64,000 nt of DNA from Mycobacterium sp. Aquia_213 (GTDB taxonomy: Bacteria > Actinomycetota > Actinomycetes > Mycobacteriales > Mycobacteriaceae). The notes under the pieces were generated by a model, which searched no databases, was not told where the DNA came from, and saw only the letters and a list, made by a program, of their open reading frames with translations. This document shows positions 56,858-64,000 of this stretch, piece after piece. The first letter of the stretch is position 1; every line of letters starts with the position of its first letter. Location: assembly GCF_026625985.1 (NCBI RefSeq), contig NZ_CP113116.1:5394001-5458000 (forward strand), given 5' to 3'. A program made the position numbers and the translations under genes.

Positions 56858-58087
56858 TCACACGACGGTGAGTGGCAGCGAACGCCGTGGCTCGAACACG
56901 AATGATGCTCCGCCGCTGAACTTAACCACTTCCACCTCAGGTAGTTCGGCTGCGGTGGCGTCGGTTTCGGTGAACCCGGCCGTCCAGTCGGTGTCCGTCC
57001 CGCTAACACGCACCTCGATATGCGGGTCCACGGCGGTGGCGATGGCTTGCAACGGCTGCACAACCTCCGGTGAGCACAACGAGATCCAGGAACCGTCGTC
57101 GTGAGCCGGCGAGGAGTGCACTGCCAGCCGGTTGGCCTCGATGTCGGCCGTGACGTAGCCCACCGGATTGAGCAGTGGGTGCAATTCCAGCACCCGGAGC
57201 ACGCCTTCGGGGCCACCCGGCAATTTCAGCGCCTTGTGAATGCGTTCGGCGGCCACCCCGGCGATGCCGACCAAGCCCTTGGTGCACACCGAGATGGCTT
57301 CGGCCTCGTCGGCGGCGCGGGCCCGCACCGCGATGGCGAACGACAGGTAGAGCAGATGCATCTGCAGGCAGACCTCGTCGGCCATCCGGACCAGTGCCGA
57401 ATGCGAGAAGGCGGCAAAGTCGAAATCGGAGAGCAACGGACCCGAGTAATCCGACTGCCCCTCGTCCGCGGCATCGATGGGATCGAGTTTCCAAGTCGCA
57501 GCCCGCGTTTGGCGAACCATGTCCAGGGCGGGAATGCCCTTTACCTCCGGATAGGACTCGTCGATGACGACGGTCCACGCGCAGTGCGGATGCCGGTCCG
57601 ACGGCGTTCGCGGCGGGCGGTGGATGGGACGCACCTGAGCCCGGGCATTGGTCGCCACCGCGGTCGCGTCGAAGGTCGGATCCTCGATGGTGTGGCACAT
57701 CCCGAAGACGTACTGCTCGCCCATCGGCTCCACATCGAGCAGTGCGCCGCAGTGGTCGAGGTGGAATTCGCCGTGCCAGCGGTCGTGGACGGTGTAGCGG
57801 AAATCCATGAATTGCGGTGGGGCGCCGATGTCGAGCTGCAGGCCCTTGAAGATGGTCACCACGTCGACGCCCTCGTACTTCAGGGCCTGCTGCATGCGCC
57901 TGGTGTAGATCGGGCTGGCACCCGCCCACTCCTCGATGGCGATCTGCACCATCTCGTCACGGCCGAACGAGCTGATGCACCAGGCCATCCCGGAACGGTC
58001 GATCAACTGCCCGATCAGCAGCAGTTCGGGAAGCAAGACGGCCAGCTGCTCACGGGACAACTGCCGATAACGCGAGGGGCTGCTCAC
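56858..58087 (-). CDS. Conserved hypothetical protein (Rv0311 type)
   Basis: 409 residues, start MSSPSRYRQLSREQLAVLLPEL. Soluble. The motif HDRWHGEFHLDHCGALLDVEPMGEQYVFGMCHTIEDP near residues 103-140 is rich in His, Cys and Asp and could bind metal, and it is the most enzyme-like part. No assigned family known to me. The 154 bases upstream of the Rv0312-type gene (56704-56857) hold no gene. It is divergent from a TetR gene (38-bp gap with an AT-rich TTATAA), so it may be its target. Confidence 0.8.
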   Translation of the reverse strand: MSSPSRYRQLSREQLAVLLPELLLIGQLIDRSGMAWCISSFGRDEMVQIAIEEWAGASPIYTRRMQQALKYEGVDVVTIFKGLQLDIGAPPQFMDFRYTVHDRWHGEFHLDHCGALLDVEPMGEQYVFGMCHTIEDPTFDATAVATNARAQVRPIHRPPRTPSDRHPHCAWTVVIDESYPEVKGIPALDMVRQTRAATWKLDPIDAADEGQSDYSGPLLSDFDFAAFSHSALVRMADEVCLQMHLLYLSFAIAVRARAADEAEAISVCTKGLVGIAGVAAERIHKALKLPGGPEGVLRVLELHPLLNPVGYVTADIEANRLAVHSSPAHDDGSWISLCSPEVVQPLQAIATAVDPHIEVRVSGTDTDWTAGFTETDATAAELPEVEVVKFSGGASFVFEPRRSLPLTVV

Positions 58088-58125
58088 GCTACAAAAATAG
58101 ACGCGACTATGTTATAAAGTCAACA

Positions 58126-58746
58126 ATGTCCATCGTCGCAGGCCAGACACCCGGGCGCTCGGTCAGCCCGACCCGGCGCACCAGTGCGCCGCGTAAACGC
58201 GGCGACGACACCCGGGCCAAGATCATCGACGAGACGGTCCGCTGCATCCAGGAGGAAGGCTTCGCCGCCGCGACCGCCAAGCACGTGGCCGAACGCGCCG
58301 GCGTCACGTGGGGCGTCATCCAATACCACTTCGGTGATCGCAACGGCCTTTTGATGGCTGTCGTCGACGACGGCGTGGACCGACTGATCGAGAGCCTGTC
58401 GTCGGCCGACGTCAGCGAGCTGTCGCCACAACAGCGCATCGAGGTCGTCATCGACACCGCGTGGAGTTGCTATAGCAGCCCGACGTCGCTGGCCGCTTTC
58501 GAGATCCTGCGGGCGACCCGCGGCAGCCTGGGCGATTCCTCACGGCGGCACCTGCTCGAAATGAACTCCGCGATCGCCCAGCTCGGCCGGCTGATCACCA
58601 CAGATCCAGCCAATGCCGGTGTGGCCGAGGTGATTTGGGCCACACTACGAGGTGTGGTGCTGGCCCAGATGGTGACCGGGACGACCATCGATTGGAGCCT
58701 GGAGCGACGGGCCCTGATCGACATGGTCACCCGTGTGCTGCAATGA
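58126..58746 (+). CDS. TetR-family transcriptional regulator
   Basis: 206 residues, ATG start. The DNA-binding part is TRAKIIDETVRCIQEEGFAAATAKHVAERAGVTWGVIQYHFGDRNGLLMAV near residues 28-78, a normal TetR domain; the remainder is the helical ligand domain. It lies only 38 bases from the divergent Rv0311-type gene and 4 bases before the SnoaL-like gene, so it may control both. Confidence 0.9.
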   Translation: MSIVAGQTPGRSVSPTRRTSAPRKRGDDTRAKIIDETVRCIQEEGFAAATAKHVAERAGVTWGVIQYHFGDRNGLLMAVVDDGVDRLIESLSSADVSELSPQQRIEVVIDTAWSCYSSPTSLAAFEILRATRGSLGDSSRRHLLEMNSAIAQLGRLITTDPANAGVAEVIWATLRGVVLAQMVTGTTIDWSLERRALIDMVTRVLQ

Positions 58747-58750
58747 CGGG

Positions 58751-59230
58751 ATGACCCTCGACGATCTAGCCGACATCGAAGCCATCAAGCAAGTCAAATA
58801 CCGGTATCTGCGCGCACTGGACACCAAGCACTGGGACGACTTCACCGACACCCTGGCCGAGGACATCAAGGCCCACTACGGGCCGTCGATCGGCAACGAG
58901 TTGCACTTCACCAACCGCGCCGACTTGGTCGAGTACATGCGGACCTCGCTGCCCGCGAACGTCCTCACCGAACACCGGGTGACCCATCCCGAGATCATCG
59001 TGGACGGCGACTCCGCAACGGGCAGTTGGTATCTGCAGGACAAGGTCATCGTCGCCGATTTGGACTTCATGCTGATCGGCGCGGCCTTCTACCGCGACAC
59101 CTACCGGCGCACCGAGAACGGTTGGAAGATCAGCGGAACCGGTTACGACCGAACCTACGACGCCACAATGTCGTTGAAGGGCATGGACTTTAACGTCAAG
59201 CCCGGTCGCGCTATCGCCAGCGCCGGCTGA
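58751..59230 (+). CDS. SnoaL/NTF2-like protein (Rv0310c type)
   Basis: 159 residues from the ATG at 58751, 4 bases after the TetR stop. The start DLADIEAIKQVKYRYLRALDTKHWDDFTDTL is the standard SnoaL_4 helix, followed by LTEHRVTHPEIIVDGDSATGSWYLQDKV and RTENGWKISGTGYDRTY. Members are dehydratases, isomerases or cyclases acting on steroids and polyketides; bile-acid dehydratase-like is the nearest I recall. Probably co-transcribed with the TetR gene. Confidence 0.87.
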   Translation: MTLDDLADIEAIKQVKYRYLRALDTKHWDDFTDTLAEDIKAHYGPSIGNELHFTNRADLVEYMRTSLPANVLTEHRVTHPEIIVDGDSATGSWYLQDKVIVADLDFMLIGAAFYRDTYRRTENGWKISGTGYDRTYDATMSLKGMDFNVKPGRAIASAG

Positions 59231-59233
59231 GAA

Positions 59234-59911
59234 CTACTTGCCGATCGCGATGACTGCGCCGGGCCGCAGCCATTTCATGATCGACACCAGCTGAGCATCG
59301 TCGACCGCCACGCAACCCTCGGTGGGTTGGCCGTCGGTGGTGTGGAAGAAGAACGCGGCGCCACCACCCGGGGTCTTGTTCTTGTTGACGCCCATCACGA
59401 CCGCGTGCTTGTACTGCGGGATCTGCAGGTTCTCGCTCTCGGACGTGTTGAACTGGCACTGCGCCTTCTGACACACCTGCATCGAGTTGAACGTGGGGCT
59501 ATGGTCGTCGCCGCTCCACCAATAGTTGGACCCGGCGACCTGGGTGTACGGCAGTCCGGTACCGGGATTCGGCGCGGTGCCGAACGCGGCGTCGAGGCTG
59601 TAGACGCCCATCGGCGTGGCCGGAACCCCGCTCTTGGCCTGCGGCGCCATGCCGGCCGACCCGACGTGAGTCGGAACGCCGGTGCGCAGCGCCTGCCAGC
59701 CGGCGGCGGTGCGTTGGTAGATGTCCATCGTCGCGTTGGAGCCACCGGTGCTGACGACCGAAACCACCTGTGTGGCATTGCCAACCGAGTTCGCGAACCA
59801 CGGCGTCCCGGCTTGGGTGCCCGCCGGGGCGGCACTTCCCGTCGGCGCGAGTACCAGCGAAATCAACACGCAGCACGCCACTACGCACAGCGAAGCTAGC
59901 AATCGGCGCAT
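59234..59911 (-). CDS. Exported L,D-transpeptidase-like (YkuD-like) protein (Rv0309 type)
   Basis: 225 residues with a signal peptide (MRRLLASLCVVACCVLISLVLAPTGSAA). The mature part has PMGVYSLDAAFG and a C-terminal FFFHTTDGQPTEGCVAVDD with the catalytic-type His and Cys (HxxTxxxPTEGC). This is the YkuD-like fold, which could cross-link or trim peptidoglycan. It is more compact than the canonical Ldt at 28.4 kb and lacks an Ig domain. Convergent with the SnoaL-like gene (3-base gap). Confidence 0.87.
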   Translation of the reverse strand: MRRLLASLCVVACCVLISLVLAPTGSAAPAGTQAGTPWFANSVGNATQVVSVVSTGGSNATMDIYQRTAAGWQALRTGVPTHVGSAGMAPQAKSGVPATPMGVYSLDAAFGTAPNPGTGLPYTQVAGSNYWWSGDDHSPTFNSMQVCQKAQCQFNTSESENLQIPQYKHAVVMGVNKNKTPGGGAAFFFHTTDGQPTEGCVAVDDAQLVSIMKWLRPGAVIAIGK

Positions 59912-59985
59912 GCGTTCAATCGTCAGGCGGCGCCCACCTCGGGGTCAAGTCAAGCTTTAGCGCCGATTGGGTCACAGCGCCGTGA

Positions 59986-60633
59986 TCAACGAAAAGCCCA
60001 CCACGGCAGTGGTTTAGGACGAAACACCGCCAGGCACGCCAGGACGTACAGGTATCCCAGGGCCCAGCCGGCCAACACATCGGACGGGTAATGCACGTTC
60101 AAGGCGACCCGGGAAAACCCGACCAACAACAGAATGAGCCCGCTCACCGTCATCGCGATGCGCCCCATCGTCGCGCTCATCATCGGCACGAGAAAGGCCA
60201 GCAGGGCGAGCAGGGAAGCCGTCGTCTCGAGCGCGTGCCCGGAGGGAAACGACGTCTGCGGTATGGCTACCAGCATGGTCGACGGTCGCGGCCGATCCGC
60301 CAGGCCCTTGGCCGCCTGCGTCACCAATCCGTTCAGCAGCCCGCAGGCCAACAGCACCAGCGCCGCGCGCACGTTGCGTCGCAGCAGCGCCGCCACCGCC
60401 GCCGCCGTGTCCAGCAGCCGCAGTGGGACCGGCCCCAGCACATTCGTCAACGCTTCCCAAAAGCGCAGCCACACCGGATGCTTGACCGCGACGTCGTGCG
60501 AGGCGCTCAACAACGACCAATCCATCCAATGCAGCCAGCCCCAATTCTGGCGGTACCCCACCCACATCAACACGTAGACCGCTGCCGCCGCGAGGGCGGC
60601 GTAGCCGGCCATCGAGGGCCGTAAGCGGGTCAT
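59986..60633 (-). CDS. PAP2-family membrane phosphatase (Rv0308 type)
   Basis: 215 residues with about six hydrophobic helices. The three PAP2 motifs are KGLADRPRP (K-x6-RP), FPSGHALETT (PSGH) and SRVALNVHYPSDVLAG (SR-x5-H-x3-D). It dephosphorylates lipid phosphates or pyrophosphates at the membrane. Lies 74 bases upstream of the Rv0309-type gene in the same direction. Confidence 0.92.
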   Translation of the reverse strand: MTRLRPSMAGYAALAAAAVYVLMWVGYRQNWGWLHWMDWSLLSASHDVAVKHPVWLRFWEALTNVLGPVPLRLLDTAAAVAALLRRNVRAALVLLACGLLNGLVTQAAKGLADRPRPSTMLVAIPQTSFPSGHALETTASLLALLAFLVPMMSATMGRIAMTVSGLILLLVGFSRVALNVHYPSDVLAGWALGYLYVLACLAVFRPKPLPWWAFR

Positions 60634-60697
60634 CCCCTAAGCGATACCAGGCTCGCCACGCAGATAGCAGCAGGCGCCGCGGCGCCGTCATACTGGC

Positions 60698-61183
60698 GTG
60701 ATGGCGGTCTTTGTCCGCAGGTTGCTCGGTATCGGCAAGCTCCCCGAGGATCTGCATGCTCAGGTCGAGGCGGAGGGTCTGCTCTATCTCGCCGACTACG
60801 TCGCGGTGACCAGGCGGTTCAGCGGTGTCATCCCCGGTGTGCGGTTGCCGCACAGCGTGGCCTACTACACCGGCTCGCTGGTGCTCACCCGACAACGGGT
60901 GCTCGCGACGCTGTCGATGCTGCCGAAGCTGGCCGGCGTGACCGTCGACGTGCCCTGGGATGCCCCGCCCGCCGGCGCGGCCCGGGCGGAGATCTCGTCG
61001 GCGGGCTTGGAGGTCAACGTCGACGTCGCGGACGTCGACGAGAAGTTCAGCGGCGAGCTGTCGCTGGTCTACAAGGCCGAGATTCCGGCGGATGTGCTCA
61101 CCGGGTTGCCGGTGCATACGTTGACGTTCGACATGGCGCCGGACTGCGTCGTGCGCGCCGTCGGCGTCACCTATAGTCCGTGA
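60698..61183 (+). CDS. Conserved hypothetical protein (Rv0307c type)
   Basis: 161 residues, start MAVFVRRLLGIGKLPEDLHAQVEAEG. A beta-rich soluble protein, with repeated VDV-rich strands (GLEVNVDVADVDEKFSGEL). No motif for catalysis. Divergent from the PAP2 gene with a 64-base gap. The gap holds a GGCGCC-GC-GGCGCC palindrome. Confidence 0.8.
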   Translation: MMAVFVRRLLGIGKLPEDLHAQVEAEGLLYLADYVAVTRRFSGVIPGVRLPHSVAYYTGSLVLTRQRVLATLSMLPKLAGVTVDVPWDAPPAGAARAEISSAGLEVNVDVADVDEKFSGELSLVYKAEIPADVLTGLPVHTLTFDMAPDCVVRAVGVTYSP

Positions 61184-61195
61184 TTCGCGGCCATC

Positions 61196-61468
61196 TCAGA
61201 GCCTGAACATTTCGCGGGACATCGCTGCGTCCTCGACGAAGCGTTCGCGCCGGTGGTAGTGCGGTTCGGAAGGCCGGTCCCTGCGTCGCGGTGAAATCAC
61301 CGCGGCGCGGACCGCGGTCGCGGTCTGGACGACCCAGCGCGGGATTTGTCGACCGACGATGTTGCGCGCCGAGCTGCCAGCCGACAATCGCCGCGCTGTG
61401 GAGCTCCGTTCGGGGCTGATCGGTTTGTTGACCGTCGGCTGTCTAGCCCCTACCGCGAGGTCAGTCAC
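61196..61468 (-). CDS. Possible small basic protein translated with the tautomerase
   Basis: 90 residues from a GTG at 61468 that overlaps the tautomerase stop by 8 bases (translational coupling). It is basic and ends in RRERFVEDAAMSREMFRL. No family recognised. The coding call rests on the overlap and on a composition that is less skewed than a shadow frame. Confidence 0.42.
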   Translation of the reverse strand: MTDLAVGARQPTVNKPISPERSSTARRLSAGSSARNIVGRQIPRWVVQTATAVRAAVISPRRRDRPSEPHYHRRERFVEDAAMSREMFRL

Positions 61469-61961
61469 CGGAGGGCTCCGCGAATGCGACCTGTCGCCCA
61501 GCCAGCCGTTGCTGGGCGTACTCGCGCCCCTTGTCGGCGTCACGCAACACAGCGGCCGCGATGTCGGCAAGACGGACCACACGTCCGCCGGCGCCCCAGT
61601 TGCCGTCGGGGATCTCGTTGCCAATGACCCAGATTCGCAGCGGATCCTGGTCGTACCGCCCGTCTTCGGCCGCCAGGATTGCGTTGGTGATGGCGGCGAA
61701 GGCGCTTGCGGTGCGCGCATCGTCCAGCTGGCCTTGGGGCACTGAGGCGATCACCTTGTAGTGCGGGGCCGCGGGCGTCTCACCGGCGTGCAGCATCGCG
61801 GCGGGCCGATGCAGCCACACCTTGGCGAGCGACCGCGCAACCGGATCGGACGGGTCGGCTCCCTCATGTTCGATCAGGATCTCGGCGAGCTGGCGCAGCA
61901 AGTCTTTTTCGGCATCTGCCGGCAAGGCCTGGTCGGGAATGTAGACGTCGAGCATGGGCAT
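61461..61961 (-). CDS. Tautomerase-family protein
   Basis: 166 residues from the ATG at 61961 (MPMLDVYIPDQALPADAEKDLL). The Pro after the start Met is the catalytic base of 4-oxalocrotonate tautomerase-type enzymes. The length suggests two fused 4-OT-like modules; the second begins near residue 80 with HYKVIASVPQGQLDD. Substrate unknown. Divergent from an HxlR regulator that may respond to the same compound. Confidence 0.75.
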   Translation of the reverse strand: MPMLDVYIPDQALPADAEKDLLRQLAEILIEHEGADPSDPVARSLAKVWLHRPAAMLHAGETPAAPHYKVIASVPQGQLDDARTASAFAAITNAILAAEDGRYDQDPLRIWVIGNEIPDGNWGAGGRVVRLADIAAAVLRDADKGREYAQQRLAGRQVAFAEPSGD

Positions 61962-62006
61962 AACGGTCTGCCTTCCGATTCGGGCGGCGGGCCTCAACCG
62001 CCCTGA

Positions 62007-62021
62007 GTTGTGTAATACAAC
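62007..62021. promoter_or_regulatory. HxlR operator candidate
   Basis: GTTGT-GTAAT-ACAAC, an interrupted palindrome in the 110-bp gap between the tautomerase and the divergent HxlR gene. The placement fits shared control by HxlR. Confidence 0.5.
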
Positions 62022-62071
62022 GCAGCCTAGGAAAGCTGGGTTGCAAAGTCAAACCCTGATACGGTGGTGGG

Positions 62072-62551
62072 ATGTCCGACCTGCGCGATCACTATGTCGC
62101 CGACAATTGCTCGATCAAGCGGGCACTCGACGTCGTCGGTGAAAAGTGGACCTTGCTGGTGATGCGTGAAGCGTTCTACGGTGCGCGCCGATTCGATCAG
62201 TTCCAAGCCCGCATCGGATGCGCGCGCAACATCCTTAGCGAACGCCTGCTGACACTGACCGAGGCCGGGATACTGAGGCGGGTCCCCTACCGCGAACCTG
62301 GACAACGCGAGCGCCACGAATACCGGCTCACCGACAAGGGATTGGATCTGATCACCGCCGTCATCGCCCTCATGCAATGGGGAGACCGCTGGGAAGCCGA
62401 TGAAGACGGACCGCCGGTCACCATCTTGCACGACGATTGCGGCCACCCCGTCGAAGCAATCCTGCACTGCCCCCACGACGGCACCCTGCTGACCGCCCGA
62501 GACCTGCACCCCGTACCGGGGCCCGGTGCCCAGCCGGCACCCGGCGCGTAA
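62072..62551 (+). CDS. HxlR-family transcriptional regulator
   Basis: 159 residues, ATG start. The winged helix is NCSIKRALDVVGEKWTLLVMREAFYGARRFDQFQARIGCARNILSERLLTLTEAGIL, residues 11-67, an exact HxlR pattern including the conserved Cys. A C-terminal segment (HDDCGHPVEAILHCPHDGTLL) has more Cys/His and may sense redox or metal. Divergent from the tautomerase. Confidence 0.92.
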   Translation: MSDLRDHYVADNCSIKRALDVVGEKWTLLVMREAFYGARRFDQFQARIGCARNILSERLLTLTEAGILRRVPYREPGQRERHEYRLTDKGLDLITAVIALMQWGDRWEADEDGPPVTILHDDCGHPVEAILHCPHDGTLLTARDLHPVPGPGAQPAPGA

Positions 62552-62583
62552 AGATTTGGCCGAGGCGCTGTCTCGCTGCTTCG

Positions 62584-63480
62584 CTAGGTGATCGACCAGA
62601 ATTCGAGCAGGGTGCGCAACGTCGCGACAAGCGGCAGCGGTTGGTCGAGCATCGGATGGTGGCCGGCTTCGGCGAGCTCCACGAAAGGGCCCCTGAGCTG
62701 GAAGATGGAGCGCAGCCGCTCGCCCATGGCGGCCGACACCAACCCGCCCTCGCAGCTCAGATACCCTATGCGGCAATGCATTTGGGCAATCATGGTCTCC
62801 AGCGACTCTTCGTCGTCGGCTTGAGGCTCAAGAAATTCACCGTCGAAGATCGTCGGATCGAATTTCCACACCCACCTTTTGCCTTCTTTGCGGACCGATT
62901 CGGCGGCGATGTGCTTGGCGATGTAGGGCAGCACCAACTCCTGCCGGGGCACCGCGGCGAAGTGGGAAAGGATTTCATCTCGTGACCCGTACTCGGTACG
63001 TCTACGGTTGCGCAGCCGTGCCGCTTCGGGCGCACGGTCCCGCAATGGCGAGTCGATCACCACGACGCTGTTGATTTCGTCGCCACAATCCATCGCCGCG
63101 ATCGCCGCCACCCAACCGCCCATGCTGTGGCCGACGATCGTGGGCCGCCCCGAGGCCCCGGCGGCCGGCAGGATCGCCATCACTTCGGATGCCCAGGTTT
63201 CCAGGTCGTAGCCGGCGCGGGTGTCGCTGTCGCCGTGTCCGGACAGATCCGGCGCGATCACCCGATGGGTATGGGAAAAGAACGGCGCGATGTGGTCCCA
63301 CCAGCCGGAGTGCGCGGCGCCGCCGTGGACGAACACCACGGGCGGTTGTTCCGGGTCTCCCCACGCGCGCAGGTGTATGCGGCAACCGTCCACGTCGACA
63401 TCACAATGGTCCGGCTTTTGACCGAGCGCAGCGGTGAACCAGGACGGTTCCGCCGGCGTCAGGTGAGAACGGGAAAACAA
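62584..63480 (-). CDS. Alpha/beta hydrolase
   Basis: 298 residues. Oxyanion HGGAAHSGWWDH near residue 52; nucleophile GHSMGGWVAA near 117; His in EAGHHPMLDQP near 275. A helical cap lies between (residues 150-230). Broad epoxide-hydrolase/dehalogenase-like fold; no clear substrate. 33 bases after the HxlR stop, convergent. Confidence 0.87.
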   Translation of the reverse strand: MFSRSHLTPAEPSWFTAALGQKPDHCDVDVDGCRIHLRAWGDPEQPPVVFVHGGAAHSGWWDHIAPFFSHTHRVIAPDLSGHGDSDTRAGYDLETWASEVMAILPAAGASGRPTIVGHSMGGWVAAIAAMDCGDEINSVVVIDSPLRDRAPEAARLRNRRRTEYGSRDEILSHFAAVPRQELVLPYIAKHIAAESVRKEGKRWVWKFDPTIFDGEFLEPQADDEESLETMIAQMHCRIGYLSCEGGLVSAAMGERLRSIFQLRGPFVELAEAGHHPMLDQPLPLVATLRTLLEFWSIT

Positions 63481-63610
63481 GTCCGGATCCTTCGCGTTCG
63501 CGATGAAAAGTCAGCTCAGTCGATGTCTCACATTAGCGGCGGCGAACCGAATCCAAACGACACCGACGGGCCTGGCAGCTACCGGCGGGCGGTGGCGAAC
63601 GCGGTCGGGG

Positions 63611-63895
63611 TTACTTATTCTCCGTGATCGTCATCAGCGGCCACGGCGGCTGCCGCAGCACGGCCAGGCTGCCGATGACCGCCGCGAGCAGACCGGTGAG
63701 CACGCCGATCAGCGCGACGCGATTGGCATCGACGGCGGGCACCCAGGTGCCCTTGCCCGCACGGATGACGAAGATGCCGACGGGTTTTTCGACCCGGATC
63801 ACGGTGGCACCGTCGCTGGTCTCGAAGGGCTCGCCGTAGATACGGCGGCCGTCACCGTCGATGGGCAGCTGTTCGAGCACGTCGGAATACTTCAC
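63611..63895 (-). CDS. Small membrane-anchored conserved protein
   Basis: 94 residues, start MKYSDVLEQLPIDGDG. A soluble N-terminal part (GRRIYGEPFETSDGATVIRVEKPVGIFVIR) is followed by one transmembrane helix near residues 60-80 (VALIGVLTGLLAAVIGSLAVL). The 130 bases between it and the hydrolase (63481-63610) hold no gene. Function unknown. Confidence 0.65.
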   Translation of the reverse strand: MKYSDVLEQLPIDGDGRRIYGEPFETSDGATVIRVEKPVGIFVIRAGKGTWVPAVDANRVALIGVLTGLLAAVIGSLAVLRQPPWPLMTITENK

Positions 63896-63944
63896 TGCAC
63901 GCTCCCTTGGTCGTGTTGTGCGACTGCGCGATACATTGACGCTA

Positions 63945-64000
63945 ATGCCATTCTCCGCTGGCGAGTACTCCGATGGCGCAGTGAGCGAACACGCGTTCAG
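63945..64000 (+). CDS. Start of an open frame running off the window
   Basis: The frame starting with ATG at 63945 (MPFSAGEYSDGAVSEHAF) is open to the last base. It is too short to judge. It lies divergent from the small membrane protein gene. Confidence 0.3.
   Translation, partial: MPFSAGEYSDGAVSEHAF

Noticed and set aside
63127..63627. Possible duplicated end of the Rv0307c-type gene (both frames end AVGVTYSP)
   Set aside because: Only eight residues agree, nucleotides differ at several positions, and the second frame overlaps the coding end of the gene at 63611; most likely chance.

Overview
The window is GC-rich chromosomal DNA from a mycobacterium. The evidence is a recognisable mycobacterial gene set: the Fe-S reductase/AspC pair, RmlA, a mycothiol-type isomerase, UDP-glucose dehydrogenase, dCTP deaminase, a Stf0-type sulfotransferase, a mycofactocin-type dehydrogenase, a GAP-family membrane protein, a Ser/Thr kinase and L,D-transpeptidases. 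From memory, both flanks resemble the Mycobacterium tuberculosis Rv0307c-Rv0339c segment in inverted orientation (Rv0339c/0338c/aspC ... rmlA ... udgA, dcd, Rv0320 on the left; Rv0314c, Rv0313, Rv0312, Rv0311, Rv0310c, Rv0309, Rv0308, Rv0307c on the right). Several tens of kb of other genes lie between. No searches were run; all family calls come from reading motifs.

Layout. 1-9.8 kb: tail of a LuxR-type regulator, a membrane Fe-S reductase with a repetitive C-terminal tail, AspC, a YibE/F-like membrane protein, RmlA, two small enzymes and UDP-glucose dehydrogenase. 9.9-13.8 kb: two tandem paralogues of a membrane-anchored protein with an actin/Hsp70-like N-terminal half and long Pro- and Gly-rich tails; a third paralogue lies at 23.4-25.4 kb, and an Hsp70-like relative of the same architecture (Rv0312 type) at 54.7-56.7 kb. 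13.9-15.1 kb: dcd and an exported LAS-fold peptidase-like protein.

15.25-20.98 kb: a tRNA-Gly(CCC) gene followed by two tandem integrated elements. The last 45 bp of the tRNA occur three times (15282, 18022, 20932). Element A (15327-18066) has a decayed tyrosine integrase, two small DNA-binding-type genes and a novel 310-residue protein. Element B (18067-20976) has no integrase; it carries a decayed membrane-anchored gene and an intact Fic-domain gene behind a cluster of repeated palindromic sites. B is visibly AT-richer than its surroundings.

21-64 kb: accessory and core metabolism. It includes a sulfotransferase divergent from a methyltransferase; an SDR next to a ferritin-like diiron protein; secreted protease and L,D-transpeptidase genes; a three-gene run of Ser/Thr kinase, MFS transporter with two cyclic-nucleotide-binding domains, and CruF-like membrane protein; a GMC oxidoreductase divergent from its probable TetR repressor; a PAP2-lipid kinase fusion; guanine deaminase; two tandem Tat-exported GH16 glucanases behind a MarR gene, divergent from a Gly-rich PadR-like gene; a large cyclase/ATPase/TPR regulator; then the Rv0314c-Rv0307c-like block, a tautomerase/HxlR pair and an alpha/beta hydrolase. 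The best candidates for something undescribed are the accreted tRNA-Gly elements with the Fic locus, and the expanded family of ASKHA-like proteins with low-complexity tails.
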